Below are positions 1 to 18,800 of a DNA stretch of 64,000 bases, piece after piece. A program made the translations under genes and the position numbers. The notes below the pieces were generated by a model. That model was not told the origin of the DNA. It worked only from the letters and a program-made list of their open reading frames with translations, and ran no database searches. Where the stretch lies: the NCBI RefSeq assembly GCF_947507565.1, contig NC_089177.1, positions 2,974,648 through 3,038,647 of the forward strand, read 5' to 3'. Each line of letters begins with the position of its first letter. Within the stretch, counting starts at the first letter, position 1. Source of the stretch: Oscarella lobularis (Eukaryota; Porifera; Homoscleromorpha; Homosclerophorida; Oscarellidae).

Positions 1-2024
<2,024 letters not shown>

Positions 2025-2154
2025 CCTTATCTTTGATCTAATTCAAACTCGGACCTCACACAAGTATTTTTACATTGCATTCACGTATCGCAAGCTAAGC
2101 GAATGTTTCTTTTTCTTTTTTTTTTCATTCTACACGAAGTCCTGTGAGTCCTGA

Positions 2155-3541
<1,387 letters not shown>

Positions 3542-3634
3542 ACTACTGTTTGTTGCAAAACGACGAGTTTTCGCGATTGAAGTCGGTAAAAAATTCATTC
3601 ATTTATTGTTATTTTGCAGACTTGTGTCAATCAA

Positions 3635-8367
<4,733 letters not shown>

Positions 8368-8440
8368 TTAATTAATTTAAACAGCTGCTACGCAAAAGGT
8401 GAATGAATGTTTTCATTCATTCACATTCAACTACAAATTC

Positions 8441-9246
8441 TTATTTGTATACGATTCTCCCTTGTTGTTGCCTTCGTTCTCGTCTTGCCATTTTCTTTGC
8501 TGCTTTTGAGTCAGGTTCATCGAGCGGCTGGGAACCGGCCGTCAACCACGGCTGAATCAGAGGCGTCCACAGCGAATACACAATATAGACAGGGACCTTG
8601 GGAGAGATAACGAATCAATGGTTCACATCAAAAGCAGCGGTACTCAAATCACTCACAAGAAATATGAGCAGCCAGAAGACGTCTGATATGATGGTGAGAC
8701 CCTGTATGCCAGTAGCAAAGATGACAATGTCCTTGCAGTATCTAATGGAATGGGTGCAGTATACGCATGAACTGAACTCTTCCTTTTTTTTACTCTGGTA
8801 ATCCTCCTCCCATGTTGAGATCCATGCCAGCTTGAATCAGAACCCCGGCTTCGGAATACGTTGATCTCGAGATGGCTTGCAGCAGATAGTTACCGCCTCC
8901 GTGGGCAACGATAAAACCCGCCAAGCCAAACTGATGAAAAAATATGACGGTGTACATATTCTGTATTAGCTAGTGCTAACCCAATGGAAAAGGGAGAAAG
9001 AGTCGTACATCAGTAGCATTCGAATGAGAACGTAAACAGCCTGTGCCCGAGAGCAGAGTAGACACTTGTGTCACTACGAATTCTTTTTGATTACGTTCGC
9101 TGCCATGCTTATCCTGAAGTAGAAGCTCAGAGTTTGCTTATTTGCTTCTACTATTTCTTTCTTTCCCTTGGTCGGCTTTTTAGACTGAAGAAAGTCTCGG
9201 TCTCGTCATAAAAGAGGGTCTAATTTGCCTCTGCTCTTACAGGCAT
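8441..9246 (-). CDS. TMEM208: Transmembrane protein 208 (SND/ER-targeting factor)
   Basis: TMEM208 is a small ER membrane protein linked to SND-type protein targeting. Exon 1 encodes only Met-Pro. The next exon begins SKKPTKGKKEIVEANKQTLS and the following ones give membrane segments such as AVYVLIRMLLM. The family signature GMDLNMGGGLPEYCKDIVIF is followed by TGIQGLTIISDVFWLLIFLV, then YSLWTPLIQPWLTAGSQPLD and a basic tail MARRERRQQQGRIVYK ending in TAA (complement 8441-8443). Reconstructed length is about 175 residues, close to the vertebrate protein, with the same order of basic head, hydrophobic middle and Lys/Arg tail. Six short exons use GT-AG introns. The gene converges with TIR-RNMT (about 73 bp apart) and starts head-to-head with the coiled-coil gene. 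Confidence 0.87.
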
Positions 9247-9313
9247 GTTTTGGTTAATCCGGGCCACTCGTCGAGCGTGCGTTTAGACTTTTCGGTTGTC
9301 AAGGAGGACGAGT
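9247..9313. promoter_or_regulatory. Divergent promoter interval of TMEM208 and the coiled-coil gene
   Basis: Only 67 bp separate the inferred start codons of the minus-strand TMEM208 and the plus-strand coiled-coil gene, so both must draw on a shared bidirectional promoter or on promoters that overlap the neighbouring transcript. No TATA-like element is visible between them, which fits a TATA-less housekeeping promoter. Both start codons are inferred from splice reconstruction. Confidence 0.45.
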
Positions 9314-10997
9314 ATGGCTGTATCCTGGAACGAAGGCGTACCGAGTCGAGATCTCACCGTCTCTTATGACGACTATAGTCAATGGGAAAGGAGGCGTTCT
9401 CCGCGAGCTCTCGCGTCGAAGTAAACCGCTACGTTCTGACTTTGTCACCATAAAGTCTAGTTTCTTACATTAGGGGAGCCAGAAAAATCGCTTCTAGCTC
9501 TTCCTTTCCACATCCCGGAACGTTTCAGAATCCCAGACCCGGTGGAAACGACGACTCAAGCAGAAAGGCTCGATTTCATCGGTCGAAAGCGGATGATCAT
9601 CAACCAGACGGCGCAGCTGCTCAGATAAAACTATTGAGAGTAAAACGATGGCGACATTGTAGCCTGTAGAACTGACGAAAAAACCATAGTTTCAAATCAG
9701 AAGCAGAAAGAAAACAATAGCTCAATATTGTCTTCATTCGGAAGAACTGTTAGTTATTAGTTTTAATAGGCAGTGCGATGAAAGGAAGTGCGTTTCGTTT
9801 AGCGTGAAATTGAACGTTGCTTTGAGACACGAGATTGAAACTTTGGAAAAAGATGTGGTGAGAGAGATGCGTTATTGAGTTTGTTCCTTGTAGGGAGAGT
9901 ATTGTACTTAGCATTCTGATATTGATGGTTTGTTGGAAAAATACGGAAAATTTCGGGTAAGTGACGAGAGAAACTTGAGTGACTGCAGCGAAATCGGATT
10001 GTTAGAGTGCTATATCTGGCGTGGAAAGGAAGTTTGCGGAAGACCTGAGGTTGGCTAAAGAGAGGTATAGCCAAGTATCAGAAGAAACTTCAAAGGAGCT
10101 GAAGCGTCAGTGACTACATTGCACACAACAGCTAATTTCGACGTTTCTCCGTTAGGCATTGAAGATAAATTGACCAAGCTGCAAGAAAGACTGAGCACAA
10201 AAACAAACGAGTTGACGTTTCTTAGGAAATATAAAGTATGTTCAAGCGGACTAATTGTCTTCATATCACAGAATTGTCTATCTGATCAGGATAAAGTTTT
10301 TCCGGTACGAGCGAGACGAATAGCAGAGCTAAGACATCAGATTGATGCACTTAACGTTTCAAATGAGGTACTTTTGCCTGCTCTTTTATTGAGTGCATAA
10401 TAAGAGATGCTCTGCTTTTAGTCTGTAATTGCTGATCTCAAGCTGATAATTGAGAAAGAACGTAGGAGGTGCACAGAGGAACAGAAAATGACCGAGATTA
10501 ACACCGAAAAAGATGCTGCAAACGTAGCTAAGGATTTCAAATATGATTGCCTGTGTATTTGTTCTGGTATAGAGCGCTTTGGATGCAATGGATCCTAGTG
10601 TTACCGAACAAGCTATGGTTAACAATACCATGAAAAAAGTGAGTTCTAGTTCGTTCCGTTTTGGCGAAATAGCATTTGGGCCGTTTTAGGAAATTGAAAT
10701 GCATAGAAGGGAAGTGTTTGGCCTGAGAGATGATATCAGGACAATAGAAGAGAACATAGGGTCAGAGCTACATGTAACATATCATTTTGATAGATCAATG
10801 TGCGTTGGTGCAGAATTCTAGAGGCGGAAATTCGTGACCTAGACATGGCTGTCCATCCTGCAAGGCAACAACGCAAAACTATGTAAGCATTGGTGAACTG
10901 GCTTGATTGTGTGCCAGGTGTTTTCTTCTGCTTTAGCTGTCTTCCCGAAATGGAAATCAAACTTGATATACCAGAGCAAGAATGGCTGCCAGTTTAG
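9314..10997 (+). CDS. Coiled-coil protein, unrecognised family (possibly ciliary CCDC type)
   Basis: The ATG at 9314 begins MAVSWNEGVPSRDLTVSYDD. A frame-consistent chain of short introns then links a Ser/Lys/Arg-rich segment to long heptad-like stretches: VKLNVALRHEIETLEKDV, HSDIDGLLEKYGKFR, SGVERKFAEDLRLAKERYSQ, IEDKLTKLQERLSTKTNELT, RRIAELRHQIDALNVSNE and EIEMHRREVFGLRDDIRTIE. The protein ends EIKLDIPEQEWLPV before TAG at 10995-10997. Estimated length is about 390-420 residues, mostly alpha-helical coiled coil after the first 100. No enzyme motif is visible. The style resembles CCDC proteins of cilia or centrosomes, but I cannot name an orthologue. The 5' exons (9314-9640) are less certain than the coiled-coil exons. 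Confidence 0.65.
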
Positions 10998-11205
10998 AGA
11001 CAAAACGTCATTTTATTACGTTAATTATATATTTGACATAAATTTTTATACGGAAGCCTTTTAGAAGAATTTCTTAACTGTTAATTAGGAGACGACTCAG
11101 GAGAAGTCACAAGAGTTCCAAGACAATGTAGCGTCGGTACTGTAGCAACAGGGATATCGGAGCAATACCGTGAGCTTTTACGCACCACCGTAACTCTCGC
11201 TACGC

Positions 11206-11500
11206 GTGGTGAGTCTGTGCAGCATAGTCTATTGCTACCTAGAGTATCTGTCATTAGAAAGCATTCGTCTCGTATTGGCCAAGGCAGCTCAATTGTCTGG
11301 TGTTATTGAAGCAGAAGTAAAGAAAATCAATGAAGAACGAGCAAAAGTAAGACGACAGCAGATTGTTGAAGAGGAGAAGTTTTGGGAATACTACAAGGTA
11401 CATAGGGCACATCTCTGGGCACACTAGGCTGCAGAAGTTATTTGAGAAAGGAAAACTGTTTCTTTCCTGCATCCAATATGGTATTTTTAGAAAAAACGCG
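11206..11500 (+). pseudogene. Partial duplicated copy of HAUS4 (one exon plus flanks)
   Basis: From 11209 to about 11405 this matches 24665-24862 of the HAUS4 gene almost base for base. The match covers the end of one intron, a complete exon and the start of the next intron. The encoded exon differs from HAUS4 by about one residue (ESIRLVLAK versus ESDRLVLAK). The similarity then jumps to the 3' flank of HAUS4: 11430-11505 resembles 25436-25505 (AGTTATTTGAGAAAGGAAAA-type sequence), so about 565 bp present in the parent are absent here. Introns are retained, so this is a DNA-level duplication with an internal deletion and not a retrocopy. It has no start, no other exons and no reason to be expressed as HAUS4. 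Confidence 0.8.
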
Positions 11501-12067
11501 CCGACAGATCAAAGATGAAATCCGCTAAAACGTATTTGAACAAATACCTAATGGTCGCTAAATAAGGCAAGTGTGCTCGGTAACGCCTGCTTGGTGTCGA
11601 TTTCTCTGTTTCTTTTCACTGACGGACTGCGTGATTATGTTTACGAACAAAGCAAAGGCTGAATGACAAAAAAGGTTCAGGTTGCACGTCAACTATTTGA
11701 ATTCATATTTGGTTAAGTGCGGCAAGACTCTTTTAACAAGTACAGAGATCAGAAGCGTTGTTGTTGATACGTACTAGCTTACTGTATCCAACAGAAAAAT
11801 TTGCGATGCTTGGGTGCTTCATGCTGCTGAAAGCATTGCCTCAGAAGGAGCAGTTTAGAAAAGTTGGTTTGCCACATTTGTGACTAATGCTGTTGTCTCT
11901 GGCACTGAAAGGTATACCTTGTTGTTACGTAGTCATTGAATAGCTAAACGTCTACCGTCTGAGCGACACAGCTTCTTTAAACAAGCTGTGCGCACCGCCT
12001 AGACTTCGTCTCTTGCTCGAAACGTCCAGCTGGGTGCAGCTGAGTCCATTGACGTATTCTGCTGGCG

Positions 12068-12266
12068 TGGCAGGATGTGTGCTTTTTCCGTCATTCCGAT
12101 GACGCATCGTGGTGGGAAGGCGAGATTCAGACATCGCAAAGTACCGAGTTAGTCTTGGGCCAAACTTGTCTGAATCTCGCGAATTAGGCCATCTCCACCG
12201 TTGCGGTCATCTTTCCTATCACGATGCGTCATCGCAGAATGACGGAAAAGTGCACACATCCTGCCA
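12068..12266. repeat. Foldback (inverted-repeat) element, MITE-like
   Basis: The left arm 12068-12133 begins TGGCAGGATGTGTGC and ends CGAGATTCAGACA. The right arm 12167-12266 begins TGTCTGAATCTCG and ends GTGCACACATCCTGCCA, its reverse complement. Both arms contain TTTTCCGTCATT and GATGACGCATCGTG-type blocks in inverted order. The left arm is shorter because about 30 bp near the loop are missing. The loop is 33 bp. No transposase is encoded. It looks like a decayed foldback or miniature inverted-repeat transposon; target-site duplications were not clear. Confidence 0.6.
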
Positions 12267-12816
12267 CGAATCCGTAGAAATGTGTGATACGGCTCCATGA
12301 TTGGCTGTTAAACCCGTCAGCTAGGTCCGGCACTGGACTCCGGCGGATCTAGCTGGCTCGCGCAATCCTTCATCTAAGCGGAAGACAGCTTTGGGGTTAA
12401 ATTGCGCTTCAGCGCGGAGGAAAAAGTGCAATGAATGTGCTCTTCGCAAGCCTTTGGACGCTTCTACTGACGCAGGAGTTGCTCTATCGTCACGTAGACG
12501 CTTCGAGTATGTATATGTATGTAACCTTTTATGCACTGTTAATTCCCGCCTGGTAAAAAGCGCACGATCGACTTCGACCTCTAGTGGAGTCCGATCGCAT
12601 AGGCAGGCCGGGGTATAAGGGGCAGCTATGGGACTGCGTGACCCACGTTTTCGTGATCGTTTCCTCTCACGCTGTGGAGCCACACCGAGCCTTGCTCTGC
12701 GTTTTGGCTGCGCAGTACGCCTCTCGCGAGTAAAATTCTCTGCTAACGCTTGGAGTTCCACGGGGTCACGGATTTTTCTCGGGCGAATAAACCATTCACG
12801 ATTTTTTTGTCTGCAG

Positions 12817-15800
12817 ATTGCGCCAAGCAGGGAATTCTCTTCATTGACGATTTTGATGCAACGCCGGGAAGTTTCCCAGACTCAAGAAAATGGTTTATTG
12901 ATTAATTTTGTTGACAAAGTTTCGAATGAATCGGGTTCAATTTAGGACGTTGACAACGGGCAACGGAGTTCTTGTTCAGGCAACATGCTCCAACAAAGGA
13001 ACCCTATCGGGAAAATCGGCCATCTTTGGAACTACGGCAGATGCGTCACGAATGCTGGTAATGGAGATTTCGAAGAGAGCGCGTAGGGAAAATTAATTGT
13101 TTTTTCTCTTAGACTACGCACTCGCTGACAGCAACAGCGGCCAATGCGATTCAATTTGACACGATTACTTGTCCGTATCCCGGAACGACGGGCGATGTTC
13201 AGGCTCAGATTGAATATTCACTCAATAACGACTCCTTTACCGTGGCAAAAAACATAACGTAAAGGAGAGAATGTAGTAAGTACAAATATGTGAAGATTTT
13301 TTATTCGTTGGCCAGGGTGACGTCGACTGCTCTTCACGTTGTTTATCAAATACCCCAGTCCCTTCAAACAAGCAAAGTGCGATTTCGAATTAGTCAAGAC
13401 TCGGCGTTCAGCGGGCTGGGCAGTCAAGTGTGGACCGTTGACAATTTCGTCATAAACGAAAAGCCGCCTCAGTACATTCAAGAGACTTTCGATCCATTGC
13501 ACGACTGCAATTGGCTTTCTCGTCCTGGATCATTGACAGGGGTGAGATTGGTCACGATTTAGTTAGATTCAACGGGAGTTTTGGATTCATTACCGGTATT
13601 ATATAGGTCTTTGGTCGAAACGACAGCGGCAACGCTCTCGTTTTCAACCAGACGACTTCTCCGACGTCGATTGGCCGATTTGCCAACACCGTTCCTCTTA
13701 ATCTTTCGACGACGTCTGTAGCTGAAGTCGAAGCAGAAGTAACGCTACTGACGTCAAATTTTGACGACTCGCAGGCCATCGGGTGAGAGTAGATTTAATC
13801 TACCCTGCTCTGAAACGACGCATGACGCTAAACATTTCAGTTCGTCAAGTACGGTATGGGCGAACATAACGGGAGGCAACATCACCACTTCGCCATCCTG
13901 CAAAGCCTACGGACAATACCAGGCTTATTTCGCCAGCTTAGGAACTCGACAGATTACGACAAAACAATTTGACTTCACTCAAGCTGAGTACGCTCTGGCT
14001 TCCCATCCTCGGCGAATCCGTCGTGTAATTTAATTTCTTCTTTGCAGTATGGTGAGCTTTTGGATTTCGTTCGGCAACACTAGCAATGGCTGCGACGCTT
14101 CCGATTCGGGCGAAGACGTCGTCGTTGAGTATGCGCCGTCGGGAAACAGTTCGTTTCAGTCCTTTTATACTGTCAGTTACAATAGTGAGTTGAAGCACGG
14201 ACCCTAGAAATAGTTGAAGCGAGCGACGTCTTTATTGATTGAATTATGGATGTTTTTAGCGACTGTGCCGTCGTTGGTGACCGTTGCATTGCCGTCGGGT
14301 GCGAAGACATCAAAGACGGCGCTGCGATGGCGTCAGCTCTCGAATTCGGGAGTGAACTTGGACACGTGGACGTTGAATAATGTGAGGGTGAACGGCACCA
14401 ATTCGGTGTCGGTTCCCAATTCGGGAGTCACGCCCAGCGGAAACCTCTTTTCAGCAAATTTCGACACAAATCGATTTATCGGGTGAGTGTGAAGCTTTGC
14501 AATAGTCATTGATTTAGACTAGAAATTGGTGTTTGTTTCAGTTCTTCGTCGTCTCTCTGGCAATCAATTCAAGGTGGATCAATCACGTCTCTTGCCGACT
14601 GCAGAGCGTACGGAACCTATCAAGCCTTCTTCAATCAAGCCGGTACGCGTGCTCTTACGACAAAGCGCATTGATCTGAGCCGGGCCACGTAAGAATGTCG
14701 TCGTATATACTCCGAGTCCCTCATTCGATTGACCTTCGTTTTCTATTTCTAGCACGCTGTCGTTTTATATCATTATTGGAAGTGGCTACAACGGATGCGA
14801 ACAGGCAGATTCGGGAGAGCATATCATTGTCGAATATGCCCCGTCGGGAAGCTTTTTCTACAGAAATCTGCGCACTATCATCGCTGGCTGTTCGTCTTTC
14901 ATATTGCATCCTTCACATTACTATCCGGTCATTATTATTTTTAGCGTATTCATCAGCTGGTCAGGTGACGATTTCACTGCCATCCGGAGCGAAAACCGCC
15001 AGCACGATGATCCGATGGCGACAGGATCAGCACAGTGGAAGCAGTACGGACGAGTGGTCATTGAATCAAATTGTCATCTCCAGCAATAATCTGGCGGGTC
15101 CTACACCCATAAATCAGCTTAACTTTCCTCGAGATTTTTCGTCGTCGACGACGTTTGGGTGAGGGGAACTGCAGTCCGTACGCTGAACGAGAGAAACGGT
15201 CAATTTTCTTTTTTCTAGTGGCGCATCTGTGTGGGCCAGTATAGCGGGAGGAACGATCACGACCGCTGCCGATTGCAGGGCGTACGGATCGTCGTATCAG
15301 GCGTTTTTCAGGTACAGCGGAGTGCGTTACATCACGACGGCGTCGTTGGATTTGCGCTACGTCACGTGAGGATCAAATTTCAAGAGAAATACCTTTTTAA
15401 AACTGTTTTTGTCTCTAATCACAGATCGATTACGTTTTGGTTTGTTCTCGGTGGCAGCGGCTGTGAATTAGCAAACAGTGGCGAGAGCGTCGTGATGGAA
15501 TATAAACTTTCAGGAAGTTGGTCGTTTACCACATTTTACACTCTCAATTACAACGGTACGAGCAGCACGAACTTCTCCAGTCAAATGCTCTAATTCATCA
15601 CCTTAGCTTACACGTCGCCGGCGCTTGTTCAAGTTCCGTTGCCTTCTGCTGCGAGAACGAACTCAACGGCAATTCGCTGGCGGCAGCTTTCTCACAGCGG
15701 AACAAACAGAGACGAATGGTCGCTAAACTACATCATCTTCTCTCTCTCTCAATCGCCTTCAAACTTTGTGCCGGCTCCGGCTGTATCATTCCCGGCAGAC

Positions 15801-18800
15801 TTTGTCGGCGGGCAAATGTTTGGGTAAGGCAGAAGCGAAGGCGAATTGGAACGATTTGATGTTCTTCGTTTCAGGGGACAGAGCAAGTGGAAATCAATCA
15901 CAGGGGGAACGATCACAAATTATGCGGATTGCAAAGCGTATGGAACGTACCAAGCATTTTTTACTTCATCCGGCAGCCGAAATATTGAGACTGCTCGGTT
16001 GGACTTGCGAGCTGCGCTGTAAGTGTCGACCACCTTCTGGAGCCAGCATGTATATTTACTTCTCTCGTCAGGACGCTCACATTTTACATTGTTATTGGAG
16101 GCAGTGGCTGTGAATCAGCCGACGGGGGCGAAGATGTTGTTGTTGAGTATTCTCCGTTGGGCAGTACGGTCTTTACGTTGTTGCAAACGCTTGCCTACAA
16201 CGGTGAGTACTGAACAGAAAAGTTTTGAAGATCTCTCTAAATGTTTCCTTGATTTTAACAGGGTATCAAGCAGCCAAATCCGTAAGCGTCGCACTGCCTA
16301 TTGCCGCTAGAACAACGAGCACGGCTATTCGCTGGCGACAGCTAGATAACAGCGGCAGGGGATTTGACGAATGGTCGTTGAACCACATCGGATTTGTCGG
16401 GAATAATAGTCGTCTTATTGGAGTCGAGCGAGATTTTGTCATTCAATTTGACTTGTACATGGGAGGCTTTCCGTACGTGCAATCGTCGTCCAGCTACGAC
16501 GTTCGGGTTGAATACTCAAACGACTACGGCTTATCATGGAATCCGGTGCTGGCACCTTGCTACCCGAGCACGTCGTCTTTCTGCAGCGGAACACTTGTAA
16601 GCCACCACGCATCAGTTTGAAAAGTTTTTGACCCAACTGTGCGTATATATGTATGCTTCTGTTTCTTCATAGGGTTCAAGTTCGTATCAGTCTGTTCTCT
16701 TTACCAGCTGGAAGCGCATGCAAATATTGATACCCAGTAGCATTAAGACGAGTCAAACGGAATTGCGATGGAGGCAGGCAAGCGTGACGGCGAATACCGA
16801 CTGGAGCATCGATAACGTTTACGTTGGCCTTCGCTGTCCGAAAAATTGTCACGGACACGGTAGGTGTACGGAGAGTCGGAATCAGACTGTTGTTTGCGGT
16901 GGAACGGCCGACGGCGAGTCGTGCGTTTTTCCGTTCAGTCGAAACGGTACGGCGTATAATGCGTGCACGGGCGACTATCGCGAAGGCGAGCTGTGGTGCT
17001 CGACGACGGCGAATTATGACCAAGACGGAAAATGGGGATACTGCGTCTGCGGTCAGTTGAGATTTCGGAGGCGCGAGAGTGCGACTGACTACTTTATTTA
17101 TTTATTTAGGTACTTGTGTCTGCGATTCGGGCTATTCTGGAAAAGCGTGCCAGACTCCCTCCACGCCGACGCCAGCGTATTTCAGGGAAATGTTCGAGGA
17201 CGATTTGTCAAGTTCGAAGTGGGCGTGGGTTGGAGGTCTAACGATTGGGACGACGTGCGGCGTCGTTTCGTCGGGCAGAGCTGGAATATTCAAGTAAGAG
17301 CAGCCGCTGGAGAGAAATGTGTGTTCACATGTCTTTCATGTATAGTATCGGCCGTTCACGCATTTTGGAGACGGTCGACTTGGATTTGACCTCAGCGACG
17401 ACGCTCGAGTTCACTTTCCAATACTGCGGATTTTTCAGCAGCAGTCAAGAACGCTTCGTCGTTCAGTATTCGCTTGACGGCGGCGCCTTATGGACGCTCA
17501 TGCAGACCATCACTTTGACTTATCGTCAGACTTATTACTATACAATACCCAGTGCAGCAAAAACGAGTTCAACTCGCATTCGCTGGTATCAAGCGACCGC
17601 TAGTGGAACGGGTCAAGACGTGTGGTCAATTGACGATGTATACATTGATTCGGTTTTCAGCAGCTTCCCGTTTTTTGACTCGTTTGAGCCGATAAGGTAA
17701 AAGTTGTCACTGGATTGGGGGAAACGGTGTTCATGTGCGTGCTTTGTTTCTTCTTTTGACAGCAATAGCAATGATCTGTGGAAGTTCCATCCCAATTCGA
17801 AAGTAGAGTCGTTCTGCTCTTCGCCGACGAAATCGCTTCATTTTCCGCCGCCTTCTTCCGCTTCTCGTTTCTTGTCGACGTCGAGCGTTGTCCTATCTTC
17901 GTCGTCGTTTATCCAGTTTGACATCGTCGTCGACTGCGGAAAGGAAAAGTCGCCTTCGTCAGCGGCAATGGTCACTCTCCAATATTCGACAAACAGGGGA
18001 AATTATTGGGTAATCTTGGACAACGGTTGTCATCCCAGTCAATTCAACTGTACCTACAGGTAACATCATAGTCGTAATGTCTTTTATTTGGCATTTCTAT
18101 TCTTGTGTAGGCGAGATTCCTTCTATCGTTCGGGCTTGAGAAGCAAATGGAATCGGGTCACTCTACCGTTCAAGAATACACAATTGATCCCATCGCAGTC
18201 GGTCCAACTGCGCTGGGCTGCGTCATATAGTACGCCGTGAAGAGGACTATTCTTGATTTTCCTTATAATTTCATACTCTTCTAGGTTCGTACTCGTACGA
18301 TTGGGCAATTGACAACGTCTACATCGGCGAAGGTTGTCCGAATCTGTGCAACGGACATGGTCACTGCGATTCCAACGCCAAGTGCGTTTGCGATAGCGGA
18401 TACAGTGGACCTCAATGCAACGTCATTTCGACGTCAAGACCGACAGAAATCAAAGTGAGTCGCTCAAACAAAACATTCCTCAGAGCTACAGTAAATCGTA
18501 TCGCAGGAACGATTTGATGCTGACCCCGCTCCTGGCACTTTCCTTACCGTCCAAGGCGGCAGCGTTTCAAAAGATTGCGGCGTGCTGTCGTCAGACAACG
18601 CACTTGTGTTCAACCAGCTCGGCGAGCGAGAGCTGGTGACGGTGGACATGAACGCGACCAACGTCAAGTTTATTCAGTTTACCTACATCCAAGGACTGTC
18701 ATTTTCATTTTCAAGCTCCTGTCGGGCATCCTATTCCTACTCCCAAGTCATGGCAGTTCAGTACTCACTCGACGGAGGTGTATCATGGACGAATCTCAAA

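Larger units (their letters stand above)
10998..12816. other. Long intergenic region with a gene-fragment copy and a foldback element
   Basis: This 1.8 kb stretch contains no gene that I can support. It includes a partial HAUS4 copy (11206-11500) and an inverted-repeat element (12068-12266), both listed separately. A small palindrome around 12319-12354 pairs AGCTAGGTCCG with CGGATCTAGCT. The 5' exon or exons of the reelin-like gene, including its signal peptide, should lie somewhere here, most likely between 12300 and 12810, but no reading with a hydrophobic leader and a compatible splice phase stood out. The 441-nt minus frame at 12321-12761 has no protein-like features. Confidence 0.5.

Noticed and set aside
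11206-11427. Independent small gene at 11.2 kb
   Set aside because: It matches one HAUS4 exon with flanking intron and 3' flank sequence, so it is a partial duplicate, not a gene.
12321-12761. 146-codon minus-strand frame upstream of the reelin-like gene
   Set aside because: Very Arg/Ala-rich, no recognisable domain, and it overlaps the area where the reelin-like 5' exon is expected; probably chance.
12628-12816. ATG at 12628 as start of the reelin-like protein
   Set aside because: The frame (MGLRDPRFRDRFLSRCG) has no hydrophobic signal peptide and its join to the first reelin-like exon is not supported.
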